A DNA stretch of 59,318 nt from positions 1-59,318 of the forward strand of contig NZ_JACVQF010000213.1 in the NCBI RefSeq assembly GCF_014534645.1, read 5' to 3'. The notes under the pieces are model-generated. The model was not told the origin of the DNA. It did not search any database and saw nothing but the letters and a program-made list of their open reading frames with translations. Origin of the DNA: Streptomyces griseicoloratus. Its GTDB lineage: Bacteria; Actinomycetota; Actinomycetes; Streptomycetales; Streptomycetaceae. Within the stretch, counting starts at the first letter, position 1. Every line of letters begins with the position of its first letter. This document shows positions 16,889-25,165 of this stretch, one piece after another. Made by a program: the position numbers and the translations under genes.

Positions 16889-17272
16889 CTACCGCACCAG
16901 CAGGTCCAGCAGCCGTTCGGTCTCGGCCGCCGGATCGGCCGTGAGACCGGTGTGGACCGGACCGGGCTGGACGATCGTGGAGCGGGGGGCGATCAGCCAC
17001 CGGAAACGGCGGCCGGCATCGTCGCCGGACGCCTGGCCCGCCGCGGCCCCGCCGGCGCACACGCCCTCGACGGCACGCAGCGCGGCCCGCACGCCCGCCA
17101 GGTCCACGGCGGCGTCCAGCGCCAGCAGCCTGGCCTCGTCCAGGTGGGTGCGCGCGCCGACGTACGCCTTGGCACGGCAGTACACCAGCACCCCGGCGTT
17201 GACGCACTCGCCGCGCTCGACGCGGGGCACGACGCGCAGCAGCGCGTACTCGAAGACGTGCCGTTCGCTCAC
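16889..17272 (-). CDS. DUF3037 protein, partner of HipA-like kinase
   Basis: 127 aa. The DUF3037 opening is clear: FEYALLRVVPRVERGECVNAGVLVYC, followed by a helical middle (LLALDAAVDLAGVRAALRAVEG) and FRWLIAPRSTIVQPGPVHTG near the C-terminus. GTG start at 17272 overlaps the upstream kinase stop by four bases (GTGA), so translation is coupled and the two proteins probably work together. The function of DUF3037 is not known to me. Possible roles are substrate adaptor or antagonist of the kinase. Confidence 0.85.
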   Translation of the reverse strand: MSERHVFEYALLRVVPRVERGECVNAGVLVYCRAKAYVGARTHLDEARLLALDAAVDLAGVRAALRAVEGVCAGGAAAGQASGDDAGRRFRWLIAPRSTIVQPGPVHTGLTADPAAETERLLDLLVR

Positions 17273-18042
17273 CGGTCCCCCTCCGTTCCGTCGATGCCCT
17301 TGATGCGCTCGTGGACGACCGCGGCGCGGGCCAGCAGCGGCCGGGCGTAGGCCCGCCGGAGGTCGTCGGGCGTGACGAAGCCCGGCTCGTCGGCCAGCCA
17401 GACGTCCGGGATCTCGGCGGTGACCTCGGCGAGGAGTTCCTCGGTGACCAACGGCGCGAGTGCCGCGGCGGCCGCGGCGACGTCCGGTGCGAACGGCGCG
17501 AGGGCGTGGTCGCGCGCGTCGTAGGGGCGGGCGGCAGAGGCTTCGGCGCCGGGCCAGTTGTGGTGCCAGATCATGGTCGCGCCGTGGTCGATCAGCCACA
17601 CCTCGCCCCGCCAGCGCAGCAGGTTGGGGTTCCGCCAGGACCGGTCGACGTTGTTCACCAGCGCGTCGAACCAGACGATCCGCCCGGCCTCCTCGGGGCT
17701 CACCTCGAAGGCGAGCGGGTCGAAGCCGAGCGCACCCGAGAGGAAGTCCATGCCGAGGTTGGTGCCGCCGCTGGACTTGAGCAGTTCCTGCACCTCCTGG
17801 TCGGGCTCGCCGAGGCCCAGCACCGGGTCGAGGCCGACGGTCACCAGCCGCGGCACCCGGAAGCCGAGCCGGCGGGCGAGTTCGCCGCAGACCACCTCGG
17901 CGACGAGGGTCTTGCGGCCCTGCCCGGCGCCGGTGAACTTCAGGACGTACGTCCCGAGGTCGTCGGCCTCGACGAGTCCCGGCAGCGAGCCGCCCTCACG
18001 CAACGGCGTGATGTAGCGGGTCGCGATGACTTCCTTGAGCAT
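17269..18042 (-). CDS. HipA-like kinase family protein
   Basis: 257 aa, shorter than HipA (about 440 aa). It keeps kinase elements: Lys35 in TYVLKFTGAGQG (ATP binding), the catalytic loop NNVDRSWRNPN (Asp133, metal-binding Asn138 or Asn140) and LIDHG (Asp152, the DFG-equivalent). The N-terminal HipA domain and a HipB-like HTH partner are missing. It forms a two-gene operon with the DUF3037 gene. Whether it phosphorylates a protein such as a tRNA synthetase is unknown. The start ATG has only a weak ribosome binding site. Confidence 0.85.
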   Translation of the reverse strand: MLKEVIATRYITPLREGGSLPGLVEADDLGTYVLKFTGAGQGRKTLVAEVVCGELARRLGFRVPRLVTVGLDPVLGLGEPDQEVQELLKSSGGTNLGMDFLSGALGFDPLAFEVSPEEAGRIVWFDALVNNVDRSWRNPNLLRWRGEVWLIDHGATMIWHHNWPGAEASAARPYDARDHALAPFAPDVAAAAAALAPLVTEELLAEVTAEIPDVWLADEPGFVTPDDLRRAYARPLLARAAVVHERIKGIDGTEGDR

Positions 18043-18157
18043 CGCCCCAGGTTACCGGCGTGCCGACGGCAGGGCGCCGGGCACGGTCTGAACGGCACGC
18101 GCCCGCCGGCCGTACCTCTCTGTAGATCACTCATCCACCCCGGAAGGGAACGCCAGC

Positions 18158-18622
18158 ATGACCAGCGCACAGTTTCAGCCCGCAGCGGGACCGGCACGTC
18201 GTACCGTCGTGGCGGCGGCCGGAGCGGCGGGGCTCGCCGTCGCGCTGACCGCGTGCGGGGGCTCGGACGACGACGCCTCCGGCGGCAAGGCGGCGGACTC
18301 CTCCGGTTCGGGCGGCGGTGAGAGCTCCGGTGCCGGGACGGCGCTGGCGGCGACCGCCGACATCCCCGAGGGCGGCGGCAAGGTCTTCCCCGATCAGAAG
18401 GTCGTCGTCACCCAGCCGGCCGCCGGTGAGTTCAAGGCGTTCTCGGCCACCTGCACCCACCAGGGCTGCGCGGTGAAGAGCGTCTCCGGCGGTCTCATCA
18501 ACTGCCCCTGCCACAACAGCAGCTTCTCGATCACCGACGGCAGCGTGCAGAGCGGCCCGGCGCCCAAACCACTGCCCGCCGTGCGGATCACGGTCAGCGG
18601 GGACTCGGTCCGACTGGCGTGA
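18158..18622 (+). CDS. Rieske [2Fe-2S] lipoprotein, Tat-type
   Basis: 154 aa. The N-terminus has a twin arginine (Arg14-Arg15, ARRTVVAAAG) and a lipobox LTAC with Cys33, so export by Tat and lipidation are both expected. A Ser/Gly/Asp-rich linker follows. The cluster ligands are Cys99 and His101 (CTHQGC) and Cys116 and His119 (CPCHNSSF); Cys104 and Cys118 can form the Rieske disulfide. It is an electron-transfer protein at the outer membrane face, redox partner unknown. RBS GGAAGG. The next gene starts 14 bp downstream. Confidence 0.93.
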   Translation: MTSAQFQPAAGPARRTVVAAAGAAGLAVALTACGGSDDDASGGKAADSSGSGGGESSGAGTALAATADIPEGGGKVFPDQKVVVTQPAAGEFKAFSATCTHQGCAVKSVSGGLINCPCHNSSFSITDGSVQSGPAPKPLPAVRITVSGDSVRLA

Positions 18623-18636
18623 CAGGAAGGGGCCGC

Positions 18637-19104
18637 ATGACCGTCACTCAGCGCCGGGGCCGGAAGATCATGATGACGGCCGGTGAGCTGGACGCGTTCC
18701 TCACCACCCAGCGCACCTGCCGGGTCGCCACGGTCTCGGCCGGCGGCGCCCCGCACGTGAGCACGCTGTGGTTCGCCTGGGACGGCCGCGCGATGTGGCT
18801 GTACTCGGTGGTGCGCAGCAGGCGATGGGCGGATCTGCGCCGCGACCCCCGGGTGGCCCTCGTGGTCGACACCGGCGAGGAGTACGACGAGCTGCGGGGC
18901 GTTGAGCTGTCCGGCAGCGTGGAGTTCGTGGGCGAGGCTCCGCGCACCGGCGAGCTGTGCGCCGAGCTCGACGTGCCCGAGACGCTGTTCGCCCGCAAGA
19001 ACTTCGGCCTGGACGAGATGCCGCACGACGGCCGGCACGCCTGGCTGCGGCTCGTCCCCGAGAAGGTCGTCTCCTGGGACTTCCGCAAGCTGGCGTCGCT
19101 GTAG
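18637..19104 (+). CDS. Pyridoxamine 5'-phosphate oxidase-family (FMN/F420 split-barrel) protein
   Basis: 155 aa. The split-barrel motif begins RTCRVATVSAGGAPHVSTLWFAWDG and continues with RSRRWADLRRDPRVALVVDTGEEYDELRGVELSG, the usual flavin-contact strands. It may bind FMN or F420, and the actinobacterial context makes F420 plausible. GGAAGG precedes the ATG at 18637. It probably shares an mRNA with the Rieske gene. Confidence 0.85.
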   Translation: MTVTQRRGRKIMMTAGELDAFLTTQRTCRVATVSAGGAPHVSTLWFAWDGRAMWLYSVVRSRRWADLRRDPRVALVVDTGEEYDELRGVELSGSVEFVGEAPRTGELCAELDVPETLFARKNFGLDEMPHDGRHAWLRLVPEKVVSWDFRKLASL

Positions 19105-19121
19105 GGCAGCAGGGCAGGGTG

Positions 19122-19153
19122 CCGGCGGCCCGGCGGCGGAGCCCGGCCGCCGG
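19122..19153. terminator. Bidirectional terminator hairpin
   Basis: CCGGCGGCC (19122-19130) pairs with GGCCGCCGG (19145-19153) between two convergent genes; it ends one base before the lysR stop codon. Confidence 0.65.
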
Positions 19154-19154
19154 G

Positions 19155-20057
19155 TCAGCCCACCTCGCCGGCCGAGGTCTGCAGGGCCCGCACCGCCGCC
19201 CGGATGGACGGGCGGCGGTCGGCGTCCGCCCGCCAGACCACGTACACGTGCCGGCGCACCCGCTGCCGCAGCGGCACGGTGACGACGCCGGCGGGCATCG
19301 GATGGCGTCCGAGCAGCGGGACGATGCACACGCCGAGCCCCACCGCGACCAGCCCGAGCTGGGTGTGGGTCTCGGCGGCACGGTGGCCGACGATCGGTTC
19401 GATGCCCTTCGAGCGCAGGGTGAACATCAGCCACTCGTGGCAGAACTCGCCCTCGCCCCAGGTGATCCACTCGTCCTCGGCGAACTCGGCGAGGTCCACC
19501 TCGTCCCGGCCGGCGAGCCGGTGGCCTTCCGGCATCGCCACGTCGGCCGGGTCGTCCAGGAGCGGCGCCTTGACCAGGCCGTCGGGCAGCGGCATCGGCT
19601 TGTTGTACCAGTCGAGCACGACGGCCAGGTCGAGGTCTCCGCGCACCACCCCGGCGATGCCGCGCTCCGGCTCCAGTTCGCAGGAGCGGATCCGCAGGGC
19701 GGGGTGTTCGGCGCGCAGCGCGGCCAGCGCGGTGGGGAACAGCCCGCGCGCGGCCGTCGGAAAGGCCGACAGCCTCAGCTCGCCCACCACCTGCCCGCGG
19801 TGGGCCTCCAGGTCGGAGCGGGCCAGCTCGACCTGGGAGAGGATGCGCGCCGCGTGCTCGGCGAGCAGCCGGCCGGCGTCGGTGAGGCGTACGCCCCGGC
19901 CGTTCTTGGCCAGCAGCTGCTGGCCGACCTCGCGCTCCAGCTTGGACATCTGCTGGGAGACCGCCGACGTCGTGATGTGCAGGCCCTCGGCGGCGCCGCT
20001 GACCGATCCGTGCCGGGCGAGGGCGTCGAGGGTGCGCAGGCGCTCCAGGTTCAACAT
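19155..20057 (-). CDS. LysR family transcriptional regulator
   Basis: 300 aa. Winged HTH at residues 1-60 (LERLRTLDALARHGSVSGAAEGLHITTSAVSQQMSKLE), then a linker helix and the periplasmic-binding-like effector domain (GELRLSAFPTAARGLFP, GDLDLAVVLDW, GLGVCIVPLLG). It is divergent from an EamA exporter with an inverted repeat in the 74-bp gap, the classic LysR arrangement for control of the neighbour. Confidence 0.93.
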   Translation of the reverse strand: MLNLERLRTLDALARHGSVSGAAEGLHITTSAVSQQMSKLEREVGQQLLAKNGRGVRLTDAGRLLAEHAARILSQVELARSDLEAHRGQVVGELRLSAFPTAARGLFPTALAALRAEHPALRIRSCELEPERGIAGVVRGDLDLAVVLDWYNKPMPLPDGLVKAPLLDDPADVAMPEGHRLAGRDEVDLAEFAEDEWITWGEGEFCHEWLMFTLRSKGIEPIVGHRAAETHTQLGLVAVGLGVCIVPLLGRHPMPAGVVTVPLRQRVRRHVYVVWRADADRRPSIRAAVRALQTSAGEVG

Positions 20058-20085
20058 GTAAGCGATGCTACGAGGTATCGGGCGC

Positions 20086-20112
20086 GGATTCTCGATTGTG
20101 CTACGAGATTCC
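20086..20112. promoter_or_regulatory. Inverted repeat in lysR/EamA intergenic region
   Basis: GGATTCTCG (20086-20094), nine-base spacer, CGAGATTCC (20104-20112), one mismatch between arms. A direct repeat TGCTACGAG occurs at 20066-20074 and 20099-20107, spaced 33 bp. Likely LysR binding region. Confidence 0.5.
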
Positions 20113-20131
20113 TTGTCGCATCGTTGCCTGC

Positions 20132-21100
20132 ATGAGCAGCGTTCACCCCTCCCGCGCGCCCCGCCGCGCCCTCGACTGGCGACTCCGCTTCGGTCTCCTC
20201 TCCCTCGTCTGGGGCTTCAGCTTCCTCCTGATCAAGGTGGGCACCGAGAGCTACGCCCCGTTCCAGGTCACGCTGGGCCGGCTGGTGTTCGGTACGGCGG
20301 TGCTGGCGGTGGCGATGGCCGTCAAGCGGGAGCGGCTGCCGCGCGGGGCCCGGACGTGGGCGCACCTGGCGGTCGCCGGGTTCCTGCTCAACGCGCTGCC
20401 GTTCTCGCTCTTCGCGTACGCGGAGCTGACGATCCCCTCGACGCTCGCGGGCATCTGCAACGCGACCTCGCCACTGTGGGGGATGGCCCTGTCGCTGGTG
20501 GCCCTCTCCGAGGACCGGCCGACGCGGCTGCGGGTGGCCGGGCTGGGCATCGGCTTCCTCGGCGTGCTGACGGTGCTCGGCGCCTGGCAGGGCTTCCGGG
20601 GCCTGGACGCCACGGGCACCGCGCTGGCCCTGCTCGCCTCGCTCAGCTATCCCGTCGGCTGGATCTACGTCCGTCGCACGCTGGCCGGCTCGGGCCACTC
20701 CCACCTCTCCCTGACGGGTGTCCAGTTGCTGCTGGCGACGCTGCAACTGGCGGTCGTCACCCCGGTGTTCACCACGTTCCCGTCCGAGTTCCCCGTCGTG
20801 CCGCTGCTCGCGGTCGCCGCGCTGGGCGCCCTCGGCACCGGGTTCGCCGTCCTCGTCCAGTACGGCCTGGTCGCCGAGGTCGGCCCGACGACGGCCCAGA
20901 TGGTCACCTACTTCATCCCGGTCATCGCCACCGCCGCGGGCGTCGCGATCCTCGGCGAGTCCCTGGCCTGGTCCACCCCGGTCGGCGCGCTGATCGTGCT
21001 CGCGGGCGCGGCACTGACGCAGGCCGGCCCCAAGGCCGCCCCCTCCACCACGGAGCCCGAGCGCTCCGCGCCGGTCCGGCGGAAGGCCACGGTGGGCTAG
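20132..21100 (+). CDS. EamA/DMT family transporter
   Basis: 322 aa with ten predicted membrane helices in two EamA repeats: first repeat from LLSLVWGFSFLLIKVG, second from ALLASLSYPVGWIYVRR to LGESLAWSTPVGALIVLAGA. Drug/metabolite exporter superfamily; substrate unknown. It is divergent from lysR, so an amino-acid or metabolite exporter controlled by that regulator is likely. Confidence 0.9.
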   Translation: MSSVHPSRAPRRALDWRLRFGLLSLVWGFSFLLIKVGTESYAPFQVTLGRLVFGTAVLAVAMAVKRERLPRGARTWAHLAVAGFLLNALPFSLFAYAELTIPSTLAGICNATSPLWGMALSLVALSEDRPTRLRVAGLGIGFLGVLTVLGAWQGFRGLDATGTALALLASLSYPVGWIYVRRTLAGSGHSHLSLTGVQLLLATLQLAVVTPVFTTFPSEFPVVPLLAVAALGALGTGFAVLVQYGLVAEVGPTTAQMVTYFIPVIATAAGVAILGESLAWSTPVGALIVLAGAALTQAGPKAAPSTTEPERSAPVRRKATVG

Positions 21101-21133
21101 GTGCGGCGACCCGCGCCGTTGTCCACCGGCTGA

Positions 21134-21200
21134 CGGGCGCGGTGCGCCGATGGGGGCGGTGCGCCGGTGTCGCACCGCCCCCATCGGCGCACCGCGCCCG
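21134..21200. repeat. 30-bp perfect inverted repeat with 7-nt loop
   Basis: The arms at 21134-21163 and 21171-21200 are perfect reverse complements over 30 bp; the loop is CCGGTGT. It sits between convergent EamA and MocR genes and could be a bidirectional terminator, though its length is unusual for this window's other hairpins (7-15 bp arms). The left arm also contains an internal GCGGTGCG direct repeat. Confidence 0.9.
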
Positions 21201-21278
21201 GAACGCCCCGTCGACGGACCGGACCTGGACGCCACCACCGGCGGACCGGGCCCGGAGGCCGCCACCCGCAGCACGCAG

Positions 21279-22610
21279 CTACACGTAACTCCGCGTCGAT
21301 CCCCGCAGCAGTGCCGCGGCGACCGCGTCCGCCAGCGGGCCGATGTCCTGCTCCGCCAGCGTCGAGACGGTGACGCGGATGCCGGGCGGCGCGCTCATCC
21401 GGAAGCGGGCGCCGGGCGCCACGGCCCAGCCGGCGTGCAGCAGCCGGGCGACGGCACCGGTCTCGTCCGGCACGGGAATCCAGACGTTCATGCCGCTGCG
21501 GCCGTGCGCCGCGACGCCGCGCTCCGCGAGGGCGCCGAGCAGCGCGTCCCGGCGCCGCCCGTACGCCGCCGCCACCGCCCCCGCGTCCACCGAGCCCTCG
21601 GCCCAGAGCCGGGCCACGGCCCGCTGGGTGATGCGGCTGACCCACCCGGGCCCCAGTCGCTGCCGCCCGCGCACCCGGTCGAGCGTGACCGCGTCACCGG
21701 TGAGCACGGCGAGCCGCAGGTCGGGCCCGTAGGCCTTGGCGGCCGAGCGGACGAAGGCCCAGCTGTGCGTCGTACCGGCGAGGGGGTGCAGGGGCAGGTC
21801 GACGATCCGGTAACCGTGGTCGTCCTCGATCAGCAGCGTCTCCGGGTGGTCGCACAGCACGGACCGCAGGGCACGCGCGCGCGTGGCGCCCACCGCGGCA
21901 CCCGTGGGGTTCTGCGCCCGGTCCGTGACGACGAGGGCGCGTGCACCGGCCGCCAGGGCGCGGCGCACGTCGTCCGGCAGCGGGCCCTCGTCGTCGACGC
22001 CGACGCCGACCGTGCGCAGGCCGAGGGCCGGGACGAGGTCGAGAAGGCTGCCCCAGCCCGGGTCCTCGACGGCGACGGCGTCGCCCGGCCTGAGATGCGC
22101 CGCCAGCACCCGTTCCATGGCGTCCAGCGATCCGGACGTGACGGCGACGGGGCCGTCGGGCACCCCGTCGGCGTCCAGATCGGCCCGTGCCAGACGCACC
22201 AGCTCCGGCTCCAGGGCCGCGTGCCCGTACAGCATCGGCTCCCGGTCGCCCTGCCCGGCCGCCGCGGCGAACACCGGGCCCAGCGCGGGCAGCAGCGCCG
22301 GGTCAGGGTTGCCGTCGGAGACGTCGCGCACCCCCTCCGGCACCTCCACCCGGATGAACTCGCGCCCCGTGGTGGCCGGCTTGGACCGCACCCGGCTCCC
22401 CCGGCGCCCGGCGGTCTCGATGACCCCGCGCTCCCTCAGCGTGCGGTAGGCGGCCGCGACGGTGTTCGGATTCACCCCCAGCCGGTCGGCCAACTCCCGC
22501 ATCGGAGGCAGCGGTTGGCCCGGTTCCAGCTCCCCCGAGCCCACCGCGCGCTCGATGCTCGCGGAAATCTCCGCTGCGCGTCGCCCCGTGATCAGATACT
22601 CTCCTAGCAC
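21279..22610 (-). CDS. MocR/PdxR-type PLP-dependent transcriptional regulator
   Basis: 443 aa. GntR winged HTH (residues 10-75: ISASIERAVGSGELEPGQPLPPMRELADRLGVNPNTVAAAYRTL) joined by a linker to a fold-type I aminotransferase domain. The PLP region shows DRAQNPTGAAV, the Asp/His loop EDDHGYRI and the Schiff-base Lys in SAAKAYGPDLRL. It senses PLP or an amino acid. The divergent operon holds two split-barrel flavoproteins, suggesting control of vitamin B6 or flavin metabolism. The GTG start is probably leaderless. Confidence 0.92.
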   Translation of the reverse strand: MLGEYLITGRRAAEISASIERAVGSGELEPGQPLPPMRELADRLGVNPNTVAAAYRTLRERGVIETAGRRGSRVRSKPATTGREFIRVEVPEGVRDVSDGNPDPALLPALGPVFAAAAGQGDREPMLYGHAALEPELVRLARADLDADGVPDGPVAVTSGSLDAMERVLAAHLRPGDAVAVEDPGWGSLLDLVPALGLRTVGVGVDDEGPLPDDVRRALAAGARALVVTDRAQNPTGAAVGATRARALRSVLCDHPETLLIEDDHGYRIVDLPLHPLAGTTHSWAFVRSAAKAYGPDLRLAVLTGDAVTLDRVRGRQRLGPGWVSRITQRAVARLWAEGSVDAGAVAAAYGRRRDALLGALAERGVAAHGRSGMNVWIPVPDETGAVARLLHAGWAVAPGARFRMSAPPGIRVTVSTLAEQDIGPLADAVAAALLRGSTRSYV

Positions 22611-22617
22611 AAAGCCA

Positions 22618-22623
22618 ATTATG
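22618..22623 (-). promoter_or_regulatory. -10 element of the mocR promoter
   Basis: CATAAT on the minus strand, 7 nt upstream of the GTG at 22610, with no ribosome binding site. It fits a leaderless transcript. Confidence 0.5.
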
Positions 22624-22633
22624 CACTAGTGCA
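22622..22633. promoter_or_regulatory. Palindromic candidate MocR operator
   Basis: TGCACTAGTGCA, a perfect 12-bp palindrome overlapping the mocR -10 element and 13 bp upstream of the divergent ATG. It is well placed to control both genes. Confidence 0.55.
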
Positions 22634-22645
22634 ATGGAGAGCGCC

Positions 22646-23332
22646 ATGCAGGGGACCTCGCAGACGCCGTCGCGGCCCACCACCGCCTACACGCCCACCG
22701 ACCGCACCGTCCCCACCCGCTCCCCCGACCGCGCGTCGTACGACAAGGAGCTGGTGCACGCGATACTCGACGAGGGCTACGTCTGCCACCTCGGCTTCGT
22801 CCGCGACGGCGCCCCGGTGGTGCTGCCCACGCTGTACGGCCGGGTCGGCGAGCGCCTCTACGTCCACGGCTCCACCGGTTCGCGCCCCCTGCGGATGGCG
22901 GGCGGGGCCGACCCGGGGCTGCCGGTGTGCCTGACCGTCACCCACGTCGACGCGCTGGTGCTGGCCCGCTCCGCCTTCCACCACTCGATCAACTACCGCT
23001 CGGTGGTGGTGCACGGCACCGCCCACGACGTGACGGACCCCGACGAGAAGCGGCAGGCCCTGGACGCCCTGGTCGACCACGTCGTACCGGGCCGCTCCTA
23101 CGACTCCCGGCCGGCCAACAAGAAGGAGCTGGCGGCCACCGCGGTCATCCGCCTCGACCTGGACGAGGTCTCCGCCAAGGTCCGCACCGGCGGGGTGAAC
23201 GACGAGCCCGAGGACCTCGCCCTCCCCCACTGGGCCGGCCTCGTCCCGCTGCGCAAGGGCTACGAGGCCCCGGTCGCCGACCCCGGCCTGGCCCCCGGCA
23301 CCGCGCTGCCCGGCTACCTCGCGGAGCTGTGA
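22646..23332 (+). CDS. Pyridoxamine 5'-phosphate oxidase-family protein (NimA-like)
   Basis: 228 aa. Split-barrel fold with LVHAILDEGYVCHLGFVRDGAPVVLPTLYGRVGERLYVHGSTGSRPLR, followed by FHHSINYRSVVVHG and a C-terminal WAGLVPLRKGYEAP, the signature of the NimA-like/flavin-binding family. GGAG lies six bases upstream of the ATG at 22646; an ATG 12 bases upstream is in frame. Its stop overlaps the next start (TGATG), so the two are translationally coupled. It may oxidise a B6 vitamer or bind FMN. Confidence 0.88.
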   Translation: MQGTSQTPSRPTTAYTPTDRTVPTRSPDRASYDKELVHAILDEGYVCHLGFVRDGAPVVLPTLYGRVGERLYVHGSTGSRPLRMAGGADPGLPVCLTVTHVDALVLARSAFHHSINYRSVVVHGTAHDVTDPDEKRQALDALVDHVVPGRSYDSRPANKKELAATAVIRLDLDEVSAKVRTGGVNDEPEDLALPHWAGLVPLRKGYEAPVADPGLAPGTALPGYLAEL

Positions 23333-23964
23333 TGCTGATCCACCCCTGGGACGCGCCCCACGACGACGCCGAGTGGCAGCACTGGCTGGCCGAGCACGAC
23401 TTCGGCCAGCTCGCCGTGAGCGGCCCGCCGGGCGAGCCGCCCCACGTCCAGCCGCTGCACTTCGCCTACGACGCCGGGCGCGCCGAGGTCGTCACCCACC
23501 TGGCGCGGCCCAACCCGCTGTGGCACGCGCTGGAGGCGAACCCGGACGTCCTGCTGAGCGTGGTCGACGACTACGTGTACGTCCCCGGCCCTTGGCAGGC
23601 CGCGCCGGACGGCCCGCCCGAGCACGGCGTGCCGACCAGCTTCTACGCGGCCGTCCAGCTCCGCTGCCGCGCCCATGTGGTGGACGACCCGGACGAGAAG
23701 GCCGACCTCCTCAACCGCCAGGTCGGCCACTTCCAGCCGGAGGGCGGTTCCGCGCGGGCGGCGGCGGGCGAGGCGCCGTACGGGCGGATGCTGTCCGGGA
23801 TCCGCGGCCTGCGGCTGGAGGTGACCGGCGTACGGGCGAAGTTCAAGTACGCGGGGCACCGGACCGAGGAGGTCCAGGACCGGATCGCCGCCGGGCTCGC
23901 CCACCGGAGCGGCCCCGGCGACGCGGCGGCCCGGGAACACCTGCTGCGCCGCAGGGGCACCTGA
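23332..23964 (+). CDS. PaiB-like FMN-binding negative regulator family protein
   Basis: 210 aa. It opens with MLIHPWDAPHDDAEWQHWL; the family core is ARPNPLWHALEANPDVLLSVVDDYVYVPG and TSFYAAVQLRCRAHVVDDPDEK, with FKYAGHRTEEVQDRIAAGL at the C-terminus. PaiB-type proteins bind FMN-like ligands and have been linked to repression of sporulation and protease genes in Bacillus, but a direct DNA-binding role is doubtful. Second gene of the MocR-controlled operon. Confidence 0.87.
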   Translation: MLIHPWDAPHDDAEWQHWLAEHDFGQLAVSGPPGEPPHVQPLHFAYDAGRAEVVTHLARPNPLWHALEANPDVLLSVVDDYVYVPGPWQAAPDGPPEHGVPTSFYAAVQLRCRAHVVDDPDEKADLLNRQVGHFQPEGGSARAAAGEAPYGRMLSGIRGLRLEVTGVRAKFKYAGHRTEEVQDRIAAGLAHRSGPGDAAAREHLLRRRGT

Positions 23965-24019
23965 CCGCGGGGCTCCGGGGGCGGAGGCACCCGACCGCAC
24001 GGCATCCTCCGGCGGTCAG
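23961..24019. terminator. Possible bidirectional terminator
   Basis: CTGACCGC (23961-23968) and GCGGTCAG (24012-24019) pair across 43 nt, with further GC-rich pairing possible, between convergent genes. It begins within the last codons of the upstream gene. Confidence 0.35.
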
Positions 24020-24032
24020 GCCCCGCGTGCCG

Positions 24033-24983
24033 TCACACGAGCACCGGCCGCTCCTGTCGCGTCCGTGCCTCGCGTGCCTCCGCCACCGCAAGCCCCGCGA
24101 CCGAGCCGAGCATCAGCAGGGTGCCGGCCAGGGTGGCCGCCGTGAGGTGCTCGCCGAGCAGGGCGACGGCCAGCACGGCCGCGCTGACCGGCTCCAGGAG
24201 CATGATCACGGACACGGTGGCGGACCGCACGACGGCCGCGCCGGCGAAGTACAGGCCGTAGGCGAGGGCCGTGGGCACGGCCGCCACGTACGCCAGCAGC
24301 CACAGGAGCCGGCCGGGGTCGGCGGTGTGCGGCACCAGGCCCTCGGCCAGGGCCAACGGCAGCAGGCACAGGCTCGTGACGGCGAACGCGCCGACGGACG
24401 TGGCGGCGGCGTCCGTCCCGCCGTCCCGGCCCCACCAGCGGGTGAGCAGGGTCATCACCGAGTACCCGGCCGCAGAAAGCAGCGCGAGGAGGACGCCCGC
24501 CGGACGTACGGTCGCGCCGCCACCGCCGAGCACGAGCACGCCGAGCCCGGCGAGCGCCCCGGCCACGGCGAGGGCCCCGCCCCGGCCCAGACGCTCCCCG
24601 AGGCCCAGCCGCGCGCCGAGCGCGATGAGGACGGGACCGGCGCCGAGGGTGACGACCGTGGCCACGGCGAGCCCGGTGGACCGCACCGCGGCGAAGTAGG
24701 CGGTCTGGAACACGGCGAGCCCGAGGCCGGTGACACCGGCCCGCAGCGCCCTGCGGCCCAGCGGTTCGCGGACGGCGGTCCGCACGCGCGGACGCAGCAG
24801 CCGGGCGGCGAGCAGCAGCACCAGGCCGGCCGCGCAGCGCCAGAACGACAGGGCGACCGGCCCCATGTCGCTGGTCCGGTACACCAGCGACGCGGCGGCG
24901 CCCGCGGTGCCCCAGGCGGCACCGGCGACGATCAGATAGAGGAGGCCACGCCCGACGGGCAGGCCGGAGACGGCATTCGACAC
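24033..24983 (-). CDS. EamA family transporter
   Basis: 316 aa with ten hydrophobic helices. Typical opening [22 protein letters not shown], with [18 protein letters not shown] in the first half; the second EamA repeat runs from [22 protein letters not shown] to [22 protein letters not shown] start at 24983 is preceded by GGAGAGAAC; the frame is open further upstream. Substrate unknown. Confidence 0.9.
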   Translation of the reverse strand: MSNAVSGLPVGRGLLYLIVAGAAWGTAGAAASLVYRTSDMGPVALSFWRCAAGLVLLLAARLLRPRVRTAVREPLGRRALRAGVTGLGLAVFQTAYFAAVRSTGLAVATVVTLGAGPVLIALGARLGLGERLGRGGALAVAGALAGLGVLVLGGGGATVRPAGVLLALLSAAGYSVMTLLTRWWGRDGGTDAAATSVGAFAVTSLCLLPLALAEGLVPHTADPGRLLWLLAYVAAVPTALAYGLYFAGAAVVRSATVSVIMLLEPVSAAVLAVALLGEHLTAATLAGTLLMLGSVAGLAVAEAREARTRQERPVLV

Positions 24984-25165
24984 GAGTTCTCTCCGCAGAC
25001 GCGCACAGGGCGCGGAAGTTCGGAGCACCCCACGAGCAGGGGCGCAAGGACTTCGTCCGCGGGCAGCACCGTTCGGCCCGGCGACGACACGCCGGGCTTG
25101 CGAGGGGCCCGCCTCAGGCGGCCGGAGGCGGGAGAACGAGTGCGTCCGAATGCATGATCAGCAGC

